A stretch of DNA of 64,000 nucleotides from the NCBI GenBank assembly GCA_031423615.1, contig JANPFV010000106.1, forward strand, positions 1 through 64,000. Direction: 5' to 3'. The stretch comes from JADLGJ01 sp031423615 (GTDB lineage: Bacteria; Omnitrophota; Gorgyraeia; Zapsychrales; JANLHA01). The position numbers and the translations under genes are program-made. Below the pieces are notes generated by a model, which was not told where the DNA came from, searched no databases, and saw only the letters and a list, made by a program, of their open reading frames with translations. Below are positions 41,724-50,564 of this stretch, in pieces; the first letter of the stretch is position 1; each line of letters starts with the position of its first letter.

Positions 41724-42424
41724 TGGCGTAAGATCCCGGGTTTTCTTATGTCATAGATGTCTAAATAATATTTAAGGACCGGATCGGTCTTGGTAAAAAA
41801 CTGATCGATGAATTTGTCCAGATTGGCAATAAACGTTTTCGGCACAAAAACTATATCTGATGGCTCGACGGAGATATTACCCTTGGGGTCACCCTTCTTG
41901 ACCAAATCCAAAAGATTAACCCGTATCACCCGTGATTTTGCAGCATGTCCATATTTGATAACAATGATACTTTTAAGAGCGGCCGTATCATCCTTGTATC
42001 CTCCCGCCTTCGCTAAAACATCCAGCACCCGCTCTTGCCCTTCAAAAGGATAAACGCCCGGTTGCCTGACCTCGCCTAAGACAAAGATTTTCTTGCTTTC
42101 AAAGCCAACCACATTGACTGTCACCTGCGGATCGCGGAGAATGCGGCCCAGCTTGGTGTCGAGTTGTTTTTTTAAATCTTGCGGCGTAATATTGCGGACA
42201 TCTATTTCATCAACGAGTGGAAAAGCGATTTTGCAATCGGGCCGGACCGTGACCTTCATATCCAGATCCGGATGGCGCCACACCTTGATCTCAATGGTGT
42301 CTCCCGGGCCAATTTGATAAGTGAATTCTCCTCGATAAACTTCATCGGCACCCGTGTCTTTAGGCTCTTGAGCAAAACAAACTCCCGAGGAGACGATCAA
42401 CAATAAAAATAAAAAGTATCGCAT
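41720..42424 (-). CDS. Polysaccharide biosynthesis/export protein (Wza-like, SLBB)
   Basis: A 234-residue exported protein. Signal peptide MRYFLFLLLIVSSGVCFAQ is followed by a Poly_export domain (YQIGPGDTIEIKVWRHPDL) and one SLBB domain (KKIFVLGEVRQPGVYPF). It is shorter than E. coli Wza, which has further domains and an outer-membrane helix, and no lipobox with small residue at -1 is seen. It therefore may need a partner for the outer-membrane pore. It overlaps the GH gene upstream by one base and the Wzz-like gene by four. Confidence 0.9.
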   Translation of the reverse strand: MRYFLFLLLIVSSGVCFAQEPKDTGADEVYRGEFTYQIGPGDTIEIKVWRHPDLDMKVTVRPDCKIAFPLVDEIDVRNITPQDLKKQLDTKLGRILRDPQVTVNVVGFESKKIFVLGEVRQPGVYPFEGQERVLDVLAKAGGYKDDTAALKSIIVIKYGHAAKSRVIRVNLLDLVKKGDPKGNISVEPSDIVFVPKTFIANLDKFIDQFFTKTDPVLKYYLDIYDIRKPGILRQ

Positions 42425-44049
42425 CAGGGATTCCCCTCAATTAAGACAACGGTTATGTCTCCGTAGCGTTGTGTAAAACCATCCGCCTGCTGGTATTCAA
42501 CACCTGCAGCTATGCTCACATAACCCGGAGTCGATGGAGAAAATTCAATGACCGCTTGTCCCTTTTCATCAGTCTTCAAATCCCCGGTCTGATTGTCCCA
42601 ACCAATAGCTTGGAATATTGCGGATTTGACAGTTTGTCCCTCGAGCGGATGACCGAAAGCATCTTTGACGCTGACGGTCACCCCAACTTTTTCATTTACT
42701 TTATATTTCGTCTGGGCGGCCCGGAGCATCACCTTATAAGGGGCATTTTCCGCAAGCTTTCCTACCCAAATATCCCGGCCTTTTGAGGTAAGTATCTTCT
42801 TGGCATTATCTAAGGCTTTGATTTCCAGATGATGTTTCCCGTCCGCTAATTCGGAAATATTTATTTCCCCTTGCCACCACAGACTCCCATTCTTTTTTAA
42901 ACGGCCCCACGGCTGTTCATCCAATTTATATTGCACGGCTTGCACCTTTTCCGTTGCATAGACGGCCAGGGGTAAAACCTTTGAATAAAAATGAGTGTTC
43001 TGAGGTTCAATAATCAGAGCTTGATTATATTTTTTAAGGGCCTCCCCTGCGGGCCGGGCAACAGCTTTACCGTTTTTATCATACTCCGTTATTCCATACC
43101 ATTTTTCCGGATTATCATCTTCATGGGCTTGTTTATTTCCGGAAAGCCACCAAGAATCATTCCATAGAAAAACACAGGCGCCCGTTGCCGCACTTTGAAT
43201 AATGTCGTCATACATCTGAACATCTCCTTGGGCTTGCTCAGCCATGCTGTTACCGCCATATCCAAAGAAATGGGCGATGGGCTCACCTTTGCGCGTCGGT
43301 GAGATGGACAGTCCAAATTCAGTAATAATTAATGGCTTGTCCACCGCGAGATTTTGTTTAAGCCATTGAATATATCCTTGATATCCCAAGGCATGGGTAA
43401 TAAGGCTGGGTGAATAAATGTAGGCGTTAAATCCTATGAAATCCAAAAATGAATGGTCCAAAAATCCCAAAGGGACCCAGTTCGCAAAGGATACGGGTTT
43501 TGAGGCATCAACGGTTTTAACATATTGGGTCAATCGTTTTAAAAATTCTTCCGTCGGGGCTTGCCCGGCATCACGTACACGTTTGACAGGCGGTTCATTT
43601 AAGAACAAATATCCCAAAACATTATCAAATTCTTTGGCCCATACCAAATCTTTATTTAAAAGGGTTTGGGCATACGTCAAAGTCTCAGGACGGCGGTAAT
43701 CTTTTTCCTTATCAAACCAAATCCCGTGCAATATAAACAAACCGTGCTTTTGCGCCAGCGTCTCAATTTCGGGAGTCAAAGCTCCGGCCGTTCGGATCGT
43801 ATTAAAACCCGCTTCTTTGATCAAACGGAAATCATCATCGACTAAATCCAGATTGACTTTGTCGTGGTCACCCGGAGATTGGCCGGGCCGATAAGCCTGA
43901 TAATTGACCCCTTTAATAAAAAACTTTTCTCCGTTAACATAAAACCAATCCCCTTTGATCTCGACGGGATTTCCCGCAAAAGCCGGAACGCCCCATAATA
44001 GAAAAACCATATTTATAAGCCCTATTTTTAAATTTGACGTTTTGATCAT
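42424..44049 (-). CDS. Secreted glycoside hydrolase (GH2/GH5-like TIM barrel) with Ig-like tail
   Basis: A 541-residue exported enzyme. Signal peptide (about 1-25, ending PAFAG) precedes a clan GH-A barrel: FIKGVNYQAYRPG, EAGFNTIRTAG, acid/base Glu152 in FLNEPP and nucleophile Glu244 in ITEFG. Residues ~350-540 form beta-rich domains resembling bacterial Ig-like or invasin repeats (VGVTVSVKDAFGHPLEG). In an EPS operon next to wza/wzz genes, it probably trims or releases the polymer in the periplasm or outside the cell. Substrate linkage cannot be read. Confidence 0.82.
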   Translation of the reverse strand: MIKTSNLKIGLINMVFLLWGVPAFAGNPVEIKGDWFYVNGEKFFIKGVNYQAYRPGQSPGDHDKVNLDLVDDDFRLIKEAGFNTIRTAGALTPEIETLAQKHGLFILHGIWFDKEKDYRRPETLTYAQTLLNKDLVWAKEFDNVLGYLFLNEPPVKRVRDAGQAPTEEFLKRLTQYVKTVDASKPVSFANWVPLGFLDHSFLDFIGFNAYIYSPSLITHALGYQGYIQWLKQNLAVDKPLIITEFGLSISPTRKGEPIAHFFGYGGNSMAEQAQGDVQMYDDIIQSAATGACVFLWNDSWWLSGNKQAHEDDNPEKWYGITEYDKNGKAVARPAGEALKKYNQALIIEPQNTHFYSKVLPLAVYATEKVQAVQYKLDEQPWGRLKKNGSLWWQGEINISELADGKHHLEIKALDNAKKILTSKGRDIWVGKLAENAPYKVMLRAAQTKYKVNEKVGVTVSVKDAFGHPLEGQTVKSAIFQAIGWDNQTGDLKTDEKGQAVIEFSPSTPGYVSIAAGVEYQQADGFTQRYGDITVVLIEGNP

Positions 44050-44075
44050 TTTTTCCCCTTTTCGGTAATGGCTTC

Positions 44076-44621
44076 CTAATCAATAAAAAGTGAATTCCAT
44101 TTTTCGATCTGTTGAAGGAGTTGCTGATAAGATTCCTCGATACTTTGCTGTTCGGTGGCAATTGTAATCTCTGCCCCGACGGGCGCTTCATAAGGGTCAT
44201 CAAGACCGGTAAAATATAAAATTTGTCCGGAGCGCGCTTTTTTGTAAAGTCCCTTAGGATCGCGGCGTTCACATTCCTGCAAAGACGCGGAAACAAACAC
44301 TTCGATAAAATGCTCACACATATTGCGAACCACATGACGGGCTTCGCTATAGGGAGATATGAATGAAGCAATCACAATCACCCCATGCTTTTCCAATAAA
44401 GACGCAATAAATCCCATTCGCTTGATATGTTCATCCCGGTCCTCTTTGGTAAAACTTGTTTGCGGAAATATCGAGCGCACTTTATCTCCGTCGAGATGTT
44501 CCACCTGAAAACCCTGCCCCGTATAGAAGGCATATAATTTCTCGGCCAAAGTACTTTTGCCGGCCCCGGATAATCCCGTGAGCCAGACCACAAAACCTTT
44601 GGGCGGTACGCTTTTAACCAT
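44076..44621 (-). CDS. cysC: Adenylylsulfate (APS) kinase
   Basis: A 181-residue kinase that phosphorylates APS to PAPS, the universal sulfate donor. P-loop GLSGAGKST (16-24), LDGDKVR (43-49), the phospho-serine region SFISPYSEAR (86-95) and GLYKKARSG are conserved. It overlaps the sulfotransferase gene upstream by 8 bp, so PAPS production and use are genetically coupled. ATP sulfurylase (cysN/cysD or sat) is not in this window and must be elsewhere. Confidence 0.93.
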   Translation of the reverse strand: MVKSVPPKGFVVWLTGLSGAGKSTLAEKLYAFYTGQGFQVEHLDGDKVRSIFPQTSFTKEDRDEHIKRMGFIASLLEKHGVIVIASFISPYSEARHVVRNMCEHFIEVFVSASLQECERRDPKGLYKKARSGQILYFTGLDDPYEAPVGAEITIATEQQSIEESYQQLLQQIEKWNSLFID

Positions 44622-45273
44622 GGCGCACTCTCAGCGATCCTGCGCTGCTTTTGTTATCACACGGAAAAGACGACGAGACTGTTGAAAAACCCAGAAAGGG
44701 GCACAATTTTTCCCAGCCATCCCCGCGGCACACATTCATAATCAATAAATCCTGGGGTCTTTTATTAAAATACGCTTTTACATTTTTATATTTTTCTAAA
44801 TGCTCGGCTATGATTTGTTTTTGCATCTCTTTGTAATTTCTTATTAAAAAAGCAGGCGGAATACCGCTGGCATTGATGTCGGCGGAGAAATATTTTTCAT
44901 GACTTATACTCCACTCATCTAAGTCCCGCTCCAAAAGAATAAATTTGCTGCCCGGAAAACGCCGGTCCAATTCCTGATAAAGATCAAAGTCGTGCCACGG
45001 GCCGTCGACAAAAGTATCAAACATATTTGCGACTTCAAAAGTTTCCGTAAAATCGCCTCTTTTGCATTGTTCATAGAGATAAGGGTCCCATCCCTTGCGG
45101 GTAAGGGCCAACTTTTTAAAAGCATTGCCCAGTGACGTGGTCCCTGTTTTGGGTGATCCCACTTCAAAAATTTTATTAAATGTTCTTTGACCCCGGGGCC
45201 GATGAAAGGGATCAAAATGAGCCACCTGCTTGCAAAGGCGCAAATGCTCGATTAAAAATGTTTTCAACTTCAT
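44614..45273 (-). CDS. PAPS-dependent sulfotransferase
   Basis: A 219-residue P-loop sulfotransferase. The 5'-phosphosulfate-binding loop GSPKTGTTSL (39-48, Lys42) is followed by a central LVLQELDRRFPGSKFILLER-like segment (here FPGSKFILLERDLDEW), which holds the 3'-phosphate-binding Arg/Ser. The family transfers sulfate to sugars or tyrosines. Overlap with cysC makes sulfation of the exopolysaccharide the natural reading. It starts within the stop region of the Gfo/Idh gene (4-bp overlap). Confidence 0.85.
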   Translation of the reverse strand: MKLKTFLIEHLRLCKQVAHFDPFHRPRGQRTFNKIFEVGSPKTGTTSLGNAFKKLALTRKGWDPYLYEQCKRGDFTETFEVANMFDTFVDGPWHDFDLYQELDRRFPGSKFILLERDLDEWSISHEKYFSADINASGIPPAFLIRNYKEMQKQIIAEHLEKYKNVKAYFNKRPQDLLIMNVCRGDGWEKLCPFLGFSTVSSSFPCDNKSSAGSLRVRHG

Positions 45274-46274
45274 AACGCAATCCTTTGTCCGCCATTCTTC
45301 AAAGAAAGGTCGGACGCTTCAAGCCATTTGACAACCCTTAAACCGGCCTGACCGTTGTTCAGCGGTTCCGTTCCCGTGTTAATGCAGTGCACAAAATATT
45401 TTGCTTCCTCCTCCAGCGCCTCTTTTCTCACGATATGCGGAGAGAGGACATCCCCGACACGATAATCGACAAGAATGTCCCGCCTATTATCCGAAGTTTT
45501 GATATCCACCCCGGCATCATAAATCTTTATCTTTTCATCCGCTTCCACATCATCCCAAACCAGCATTTTTTTCTGCCCGCTTAACAAGATCTGGCGAATT
45601 TTCAAAGGGGCCAGCCAATTGAGCCGGATTTGCGCAACAAAATTATCCGGATAATACAAAAAAATTGAGGCTAAATTGATTCTCCCCGTCTCAAAGTGAT
45701 CCACGCCCTGCGAGCTGATCGCCAGAGGTTTTTCGGCAATCAAATAATCCAGAATCGAAAAATCGTGCGGCGCCAAATCCCAGATCACGTCCACATCATC
45801 TTGAAAAGCCCCCAAACGGATCCGGGTCGAATCATAATAAAAAAGTTTTCCCAAAGTTTCTTCCGCCAGGACTTTTTTAATGCATTTGATGGCGCCCGTA
45901 AATAAAAAGGTGTGATCAACCATGATCTTAAGATTTTTTCTTTGCGCCAAATCAACCAGGATTTGCGCTTGTTTGACTGATAAGGTCAATGGCTTTTCAA
46001 CAAAAATATGTTTGCCATTTTCCAAGGCCTCGTGGGCTATCGTAAAATGCGATGAAACCGGGGTGGCAATGAGGACAGCATCAATGTCCGGGGCCTGAAT
46101 AATATCCCGGTAATTTTTCGTCACCTTGACAAAAGAATAACTTTGTTTGGCCTTGGCTAAGTTTTCCTCGACTAAATCACAAATAGTCATGATGACGCAT
46201 CCGGGCGTGGCGTTAAAATTTCTCACCAAATTGGGACCCCAATAACCATATCCGATGACACCCAATCTTATCAT
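45270..46274 (-). CDS. Gfo/Idh/MocA family nucleotide-sugar oxidoreductase
   Basis: A 334-residue NAD(P)-dependent dehydrogenase. Rossmann start IRLGVIGYGYWGPN at residue 2, VLIATPVSSH, the EKP motif (IFVEKPLTLS, catalytic Lys) and the DLAPHDFSILDYL helix with active-site His are typical of WlbA/WbpB-type UDP-sugar 3-dehydrogenases. It would oxidise a UDP-N-acetyl-hexuronate for amino-sugar synthesis; the acyltransferase at 32765 fits the last step of such a route. ATG at 46274 starts directly at the Rossmann strand; the longer frame overlaps the GT2 gene. Confidence 0.87.
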   Translation of the reverse strand: MIRLGVIGYGYWGPNLVRNFNATPGCVIMTICDLVEENLAKAKQSYSFVKVTKNYRDIIQAPDIDAVLIATPVSSHFTIAHEALENGKHIFVEKPLTLSVKQAQILVDLAQRKNLKIMVDHTFLFTGAIKCIKKVLAEETLGKLFYYDSTRIRLGAFQDDVDVIWDLAPHDFSILDYLIAEKPLAISSQGVDHFETGRINLASIFLYYPDNFVAQIRLNWLAPLKIRQILLSGQKKMLVWDDVEADEKIKIYDAGVDIKTSDNRRDILVDYRVGDVLSPHIVRKEALEEEAKYFVHCINTGTEPLNNGQAGLRVVKWLEASDLSLKNGGQRIAL

Positions 46275-46278
46275 AAGA

Positions 46279-47106
46279 TTAAGTCTGCCCCCTCTTATGT
46301 TGCCCCAAGGCCATCGCCAAGCCATGTTTATTGAAAAAATACAAAATATTAAGAATATGAACAATGCTCAATTTCCCGAATTTCTTAACACTGTCTCGCC
46401 GGTAGTAATGAACCGCATGAACTTCGGGGATGTAGTAGACTTTTAATCCATTGATCCGCGCCCGGAAACACCATTCCACATCTTCCAGATAAAAGGGCTG
46501 AAAAAGTTTGTAATCTAAACCGCCGATCTTTTCAATAGCGGATCTTCTCATTAAAAATAAAGCCGAAAGCACCCAGTCCACCGACCGGGTTGTCTTGTGA
46601 TCGTAGTCCTTCATCAGATATTTCTGCACGGTGGAACTATTGGATATTTTCTTGCCGGACTTGATCCAACGAAAGAAATGCGGCAAACGGTTGAAATAAA
46701 TCAAGGGGGTGGGAAACTGCCGGCAGGTCAACTGCAAAGTCCCGTCCTCAAAAACCAATTTAGAACTGCTCACCGCGGCATCAGGGTTTTTTTCCATAAA
46801 ATCAATCATGTAGGCCATGGTGTTGGGCATCAATTCGATGTCCGAGTTAAGCAGCAGCACATAGCGCCCGCGGCAATTATTTGTGGCTTCGATATTGTTG
46901 TGGATATAACCCAATTTCTTTTCATTGCGCCTCAATATCACTTCGGGAAAATCCTGAGCAACCATGTGTGCCGTCCCATCCGTTGAAGCATTATCGACGA
47001 CAATGGTCTCTATAGAATATACAGTTTGTGACCGCCGTATGGATTCCAGACATTTCTTTAAATGATGCTTTTCATTTGTTCCAACGACAATAATAGACAC
47101 ATCCAC
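46279..47106 (-). CDS. Glycosyltransferase family 2 (rhamnosyltransferase-like)
   Basis: A 275-residue GT-A enzyme: MDVSIIVVGTNEKHHLKKCL, VVDNASTDGT, the LLNSDIEL metal motif (N-S-D variant of DxD), and the acceptor-side WVLSALFLMRRSAIEKIGG and DVEWCFRARI signatures of WbbL-type rhamnosyltransferases. A terminal basic helix may associate with the membrane. It lies 4 bp from the Gfo/Idh gene. Confidence 0.87.
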   Translation of the reverse strand: MDVSIIVVGTNEKHHLKKCLESIRRSQTVYSIETIVVDNASTDGTAHMVAQDFPEVILRRNEKKLGYIHNNIEATNNCRGRYVLLLNSDIELMPNTMAYMIDFMEKNPDAAVSSSKLVFEDGTLQLTCRQFPTPLIYFNRLPHFFRWIKSGKKISNSSTVQKYLMKDYDHKTTRSVDWVLSALFLMRRSAIEKIGGLDYKLFQPFYLEDVEWCFRARINGLKVYYIPEVHAVHYYRRDSVKKFGKLSIVHILNILYFFNKHGLAMALGQHKRGQT

Positions 47107-47133
47107 AGCGTTCTCCTGGATTTTAAGGACAGT

Positions 47134-48192
47134 TCACATGCAAATGACCCTGTACCGGCACGACCAGTACAGGCGTCCATAATATTCCGACAATTCCCTT
47201 ACCGCATATATAAAAAAAGCGGTGATGGTTTCTTTCCCGGTTAAGGTTGATCCTTTTTTTTGGACTTCTTTTCTGATCTTAAAACAATAATAAAGGCACG
47301 CTGACAAAAACATCACCAACAAGAAAGTCGGCGATATCCAGGCACTGACCGACAGCGCGACGATCAAAAATAGAACTTTTAAAACATTGGTCATCAACAC
47401 CATCGTCAGGCCCATGTTATTGCGCCAATGATAATAATTTCGCGGTAGACAAATAAAAACTTGCCCCCGGAAATGCCTGTCGATATTCACTACCAACCCG
47501 CGAGCATAAGAAAATTCCCGTTTGACCAAAGATCGAAGAGGGATATCTTGCAAGTGATAAACAGCCATGGGAGCATGCCACGCCATGATTTTTCCGCCCG
47601 CCTCCACCGCCCGCAGGGTAATATCGACGTCCTCACCGGCGATGAATGTTTCATCAAAACCATTAATTTTTCTAAAAAACGCCTTACGGAAAGCGCAGTT
47701 AAAGGAAATGATGACTTTTTGATCAAAGTAATCTTTCTTTCGCTGGATCAGAGATTCCGGAATGTGATACGAAGCCAGCCAAAAAGCCGATAAAAATTTC
47801 CCCATAACGGTAGTTGGAGCAAAGGATATGACATTCACACCTCCCATGCCGTCTAAATCGTCATCTTTGCTAAAAGCCTGTTTAATACTGCACACCCAAG
47901 AAGGAGTCGGGACACAATCCGAATCTGTAAAAGCCACAATGTCACCCGTGGCCAGAAAAGCCCCTTTATTTCTTGCGGCCGATGGCCCTTTTTTAACTTC
48001 GTTGCAAAGAATAATGTTAAGACCAGGAAATTGTTTCATCGCCTCTTGCACAGTCACCTGGCTTTGATCGGTCGAGTTGTTGTCTACCATAATGACTTCT
48101 TCCGGTAACACATCCTGTTCCGCCAAGGCGTGGATGCATTTTAAAATCGTCTTTGACGCATTAAACATCGGGATCACGACGGATATTTTCAT
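47134..48192 (-). CDS. Glycosyltransferase family 2, membrane-associated
   Basis: A 352-residue GT-A transferase with MKISVVIPMFNASKTILKCI, VDNNSTD, FTDSDC (DxD) and GEDVDITLR. C-terminal hydrophobic helices (about 255-310) suggest membrane anchoring, as in polymer-elongating GT2 enzymes. GGAAG seven bases before the ATG at 48192 supports this start; the longer frame overlaps the flippase gene. The start overlaps the flippase stop by 4 bp. Confidence 0.87.
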   Translation of the reverse strand: MKISVVIPMFNASKTILKCIHALAEQDVLPEEVIMVDNNSTDQSQVTVQEAMKQFPGLNIILCNEVKKGPSAARNKGAFLATGDIVAFTDSDCVPTPSWVCSIKQAFSKDDDLDGMGGVNVISFAPTTVMGKFLSAFWLASYHIPESLIQRKKDYFDQKVIISFNCAFRKAFFRKINGFDETFIAGEDVDITLRAVEAGGKIMAWHAPMAVYHLQDIPLRSLVKREFSYARGLVVNIDRHFRGQVFICLPRNYYHWRNNMGLTMVLMTNVLKVLFLIVALSVSAWISPTFLLVMFLSACLYYCFKIRKEVQKKGSTLTGKETITAFFIYAVRELSEYYGRLYWSCRYRVICM

Positions 48193-49448
48193 ATTTTCGC
48201 TTCCGACGGTAAAACCGTACGCTTCACAAAGTGCAGATGGATAAAAGCCAGACAGATCAGAGTCAGAATATCGGCGTAAGCCATCCCCAAGGTCCCCCAT
48301 TCTTTGACAAAAACAATACTCAGGACAAAAAATAATGGCAAACCGATCATCAACGCCACAACATCTTTATTCTGCTGATTGGCGGCTATAAGAAATCGGG
48401 ACCATAAAAAGGAAAGACTCAACGGAACAATTTTCCATATCAAAACCTGAATAAACTTTACTGTCGGAAGAAAGGCCGCACCTAAAAAAAGATTGATCAA
48501 CGTATGCGCCAAAAAATAGACCGACGTGGCGATCGAAAAACTTACGATCAACATCAAAAAAGACAATCTGGCGAAATAAGAATATATCATTTTATGATTT
48601 TTATGTAGAGTTTCAACAATGGTCGGGAAAGAGGCTGAAACCATGCTGAATATCAAAATGAAACTGACCCGCAGTATCTTTTTTGTCACATTATAGAATC
48701 CCACATCCTCAACCGAAACCAACTTTGACAAAATGACAACATCGACTTCTAACAGCAGATTGCTCAAAAGATTAATAAGAAAAAAAGCCGGGATCAGCCC
48801 CAGTATTTCTTTAAACTTAAAGACCTGAAAATCCCCCCACCATGAAATCTTTTCCTGTTGTAAAAGATAAGCCAGGAAAACGACACCGACCATTCTCGAG
48901 ACAATAAAAGCCCCGATAACCGCATTGATGTCGTGGCTGAGACTTAACCACCACACGCCCAACACCAACCAGGCCGTCTCTCTGACCAAGGCGGTATAAA
49001 AAGCAAATCTCGCTTTTTTTAATCCGATAAAAATATTTTCTCCCAATACATTTAAGAAACAGGGAAATAAAACCAGGCTACTCAAATAAACAGATTTCAT
49101 TATAAGGGGCGAATAATTCAAAATGTTTCCTATGATCGCCATTAATACTGCACCGACGGCACAGGAAAGCACTCCCAGTAAAATGCCATTCTTTATGAGC
49201 CAGCTTCCTTGATCTTGGTCCTTGCCGATTTCGCGAATGACAATGGTGTCGTAGCCTAAAATAGATAAATATTGAAATATCGTGCATAAAGCCATGGCCA
49301 CGGAAAACAAACCCAATGGACCGGGGCCCAAATTTCTGGCTATAAAAATGGTAATGATTAAGGAAGAACAGGAAAGACTCATGCGAGTCAACAAAATCGA
49401 AAAACTATTTTCAAAGAAGGATCCGGAATGGATTTTAGGAATGATCAT
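48189..49448 (-). CDS. Polysaccharide flippase (Wzx-like, MOP superfamily)
   Basis: A 419-residue protein with about 12 membrane helices. The start SFFENSFSILLTRMSLSCSSLI with IARNLGPGPLGLFSVAMAL matches oligosaccharide flippases of the PST/Wzx family, with repeated GPxxxGL.S-type turns. It would move the lipid-linked repeat unit made by the sugar transferase and GT2/GT4 enzymes to the periplasm for polymerisation. It follows the initiating transferase after 18 bp. Confidence 0.87.
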   Translation of the reverse strand: MIIPKIHSGSFFENSFSILLTRMSLSCSSLIITIFIARNLGPGPLGLFSVAMALCTIFQYLSILGYDTIVIREIGKDQDQGSWLIKNGILLGVLSCAVGAVLMAIIGNILNYSPLIMKSVYLSSLVLFPCFLNVLGENIFIGLKKARFAFYTALVRETAWLVLGVWWLSLSHDINAVIGAFIVSRMVGVVFLAYLLQQEKISWWGDFQVFKFKEILGLIPAFFLINLLSNLLLEVDVVILSKLVSVEDVGFYNVTKKILRVSFILIFSMVSASFPTIVETLHKNHKMIYSYFARLSFLMLIVSFSIATSVYFLAHTLINLFLGAAFLPTVKFIQVLIWKIVPLSLSFLWSRFLIAANQQNKDVVALMIGLPLFFVLSIVFVKEWGTLGMAYADILTLICLAFIHLHFVKRTVLPSEAKI

Positions 49449-49466
49449 GCCTTTCTCAAATATTCT

Positions 49467-50111
49467 TTAAGGTTTTCGTGCAATCCCGCATAAAAGCGAA
49501 ATGGTTTTAAGAATGATTTTAAAATCCAACAGCAAAGACCAGTGATCCACATAGTACAAATCCATAGTGACCATGTTCTTATAATCTATGGAACGCCCGC
49601 TATTGATTTGCCACAGACCGGTCAGACCCGACTTGACGTTAAATCTTCTGAGCATATTTTGATTATGATATTTGATTTCATAATCAATGGCGGGCCGGGG
49701 GCCCACAAAACTCATGTCGCCTTTTACAACATTCCATATTTGCGGCAATTCATCAAGCTTAAACTTTCTTAAAATTCTTCCGCATCGGGTGATCCGTTTC
49801 ACATTTATTTTTTCATAAACAATGATACTGGCTTGTTTTTGTTCTTTGTCTTGCGTCATCAACTGCTCGATCAACTTTCTATGTATCGACTCATCGTTAT
49901 AGCAATACATAGATCTGAATTTATAACATTCAAATTGGCGTTGGTTTTGTCCGACTCTCATCTGTTTAAAAAAAACCGGTCCCCGAGAATCTAATTTTAT
50001 AGCGACAGCAATCAAAACAAATACCGGCCACAAAAGCATCAACAGTATAAGGCCCAAACACCAATCAAAGACTTTCTTAATAACTAATTGAATAGATAAA
50101 TAATTCTTCAT
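49467..50111 (-). CDS. Initiating sugar transferase (polyprenyl-phosphate phosphoglycosyl transferase)
   Basis: A 214-residue monotopic phosphoglycosyl transferase. It has an N-terminal re-entrant helix (KKVFDWCLGLILLMLLWPV), KLDSRGPVFFKQMRVG, YKFRSM, KFKLDELPQIWNV, GDMSFVGPRP and SGLTGLWQINSG, all family landmarks with the catalytic Asp-Glu pair in LDELPQ. It attaches the first sugar phosphate to undecaprenyl phosphate, starting the repeat unit. First gene of the EPS operon, about 290 bp downstream of a good promoter. Confidence 0.93.
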   Translation of the reverse strand: MKNYLSIQLVIKKVFDWCLGLILLMLLWPVFVLIAVAIKLDSRGPVFFKQMRVGQNQRQFECYKFRSMYCYNDESIHRKLIEQLMTQDKEQKQASIIVYEKINVKRITRCGRILRKFKLDELPQIWNVVKGDMSFVGPRPAIDYEIKYHNQNMLRRFNVKSGLTGLWQINSGRSIDYKNMVTMDLYYVDHWSLLLDFKIILKTISLLCGIARKP

Positions 50112-50564
50112 AGATTAATTATCTTTTTAATTTTATTATGTGTTCACCTTGTTCAATAAGTACAAGCTCAGGGACCGCTGGCTCAAGGACTAAAAACATG
50201 GCAGCCATAAGCGATGTCCAGATCTGCCGGGCCCAAAAAGCAAGGAGAGTAAACCCGCTGACGTCTTTACGATAAAACAATATATTGTGAGGGCATAAAA
50301 GGTGCGGCACAAGCCCTTTTCGGTAACGATAAAAATACTTAACTGGCAAGGTGATGAAAATTAAGAGCGTGTAGAGCGTTCTTATGAGAGGCTGTTGACA
50401 ATTTTATTTATACAGCTTTTCAGAGGGAAATGCAAGAAAAACGCCGTGCTGCCGGCGAGGGGTTTAGTTTTTCAAAACAGGCCGTAATGGAGAATTTGTG
50501 TACGACCCAACAGCCCCCCTAATCATCATCGAGAATGGGGATTTTTTTGCTATTTTTACAGCCT
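50112..50564. other. Intergenic leader region between the EPS operon and the nitrate operon
   Basis: A 453-bp stretch without a convincing gene. It contains the EPS promoter (50407-50435) and then a leader of about 290 nt. The leader has an open frame on the minus strand (50349-50119, 76 codons) whose only start is TTG without a ribosome-binding site. On the plus strand there is a 30-codon frame (50430-50522) and a CCCC...GGGG hairpin followed by seven T (to about 50547). An inverted repeat GCTGT/ACAGC brackets the -10 region. I see no ops/JUMPstart element and no tRNA. Confidence 0.6.
50407..50435 (-). promoter_or_regulatory. Sigma70-type promoter of the exopolysaccharide operon
   Basis: On the minus strand: -35 TTGCAT (50435-50430), 17-nt spacer, -10 TATAAA (50412-50407). 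It points toward the sugar transferase gene and leaves a leader of about 290 nt. No other good promoter is seen between here and 50111, so the 17-gene EPS operon probably starts here. Confidence 0.6.

Noticed and set aside
50119..50349. 76-codon minus-strand open frame in the EPS leader
   Set aside because: Only a TTG start with no ribosome-binding site and no recognisable family; kept as part of the leader description, not as a gene.
50430..50522. 30-codon plus-strand frame starting MQEKRRAAGEGF
   Set aside because: Ribosome-binding site too close to the ATG, no homology recognised, overlaps the EPS promoter on the other strand.
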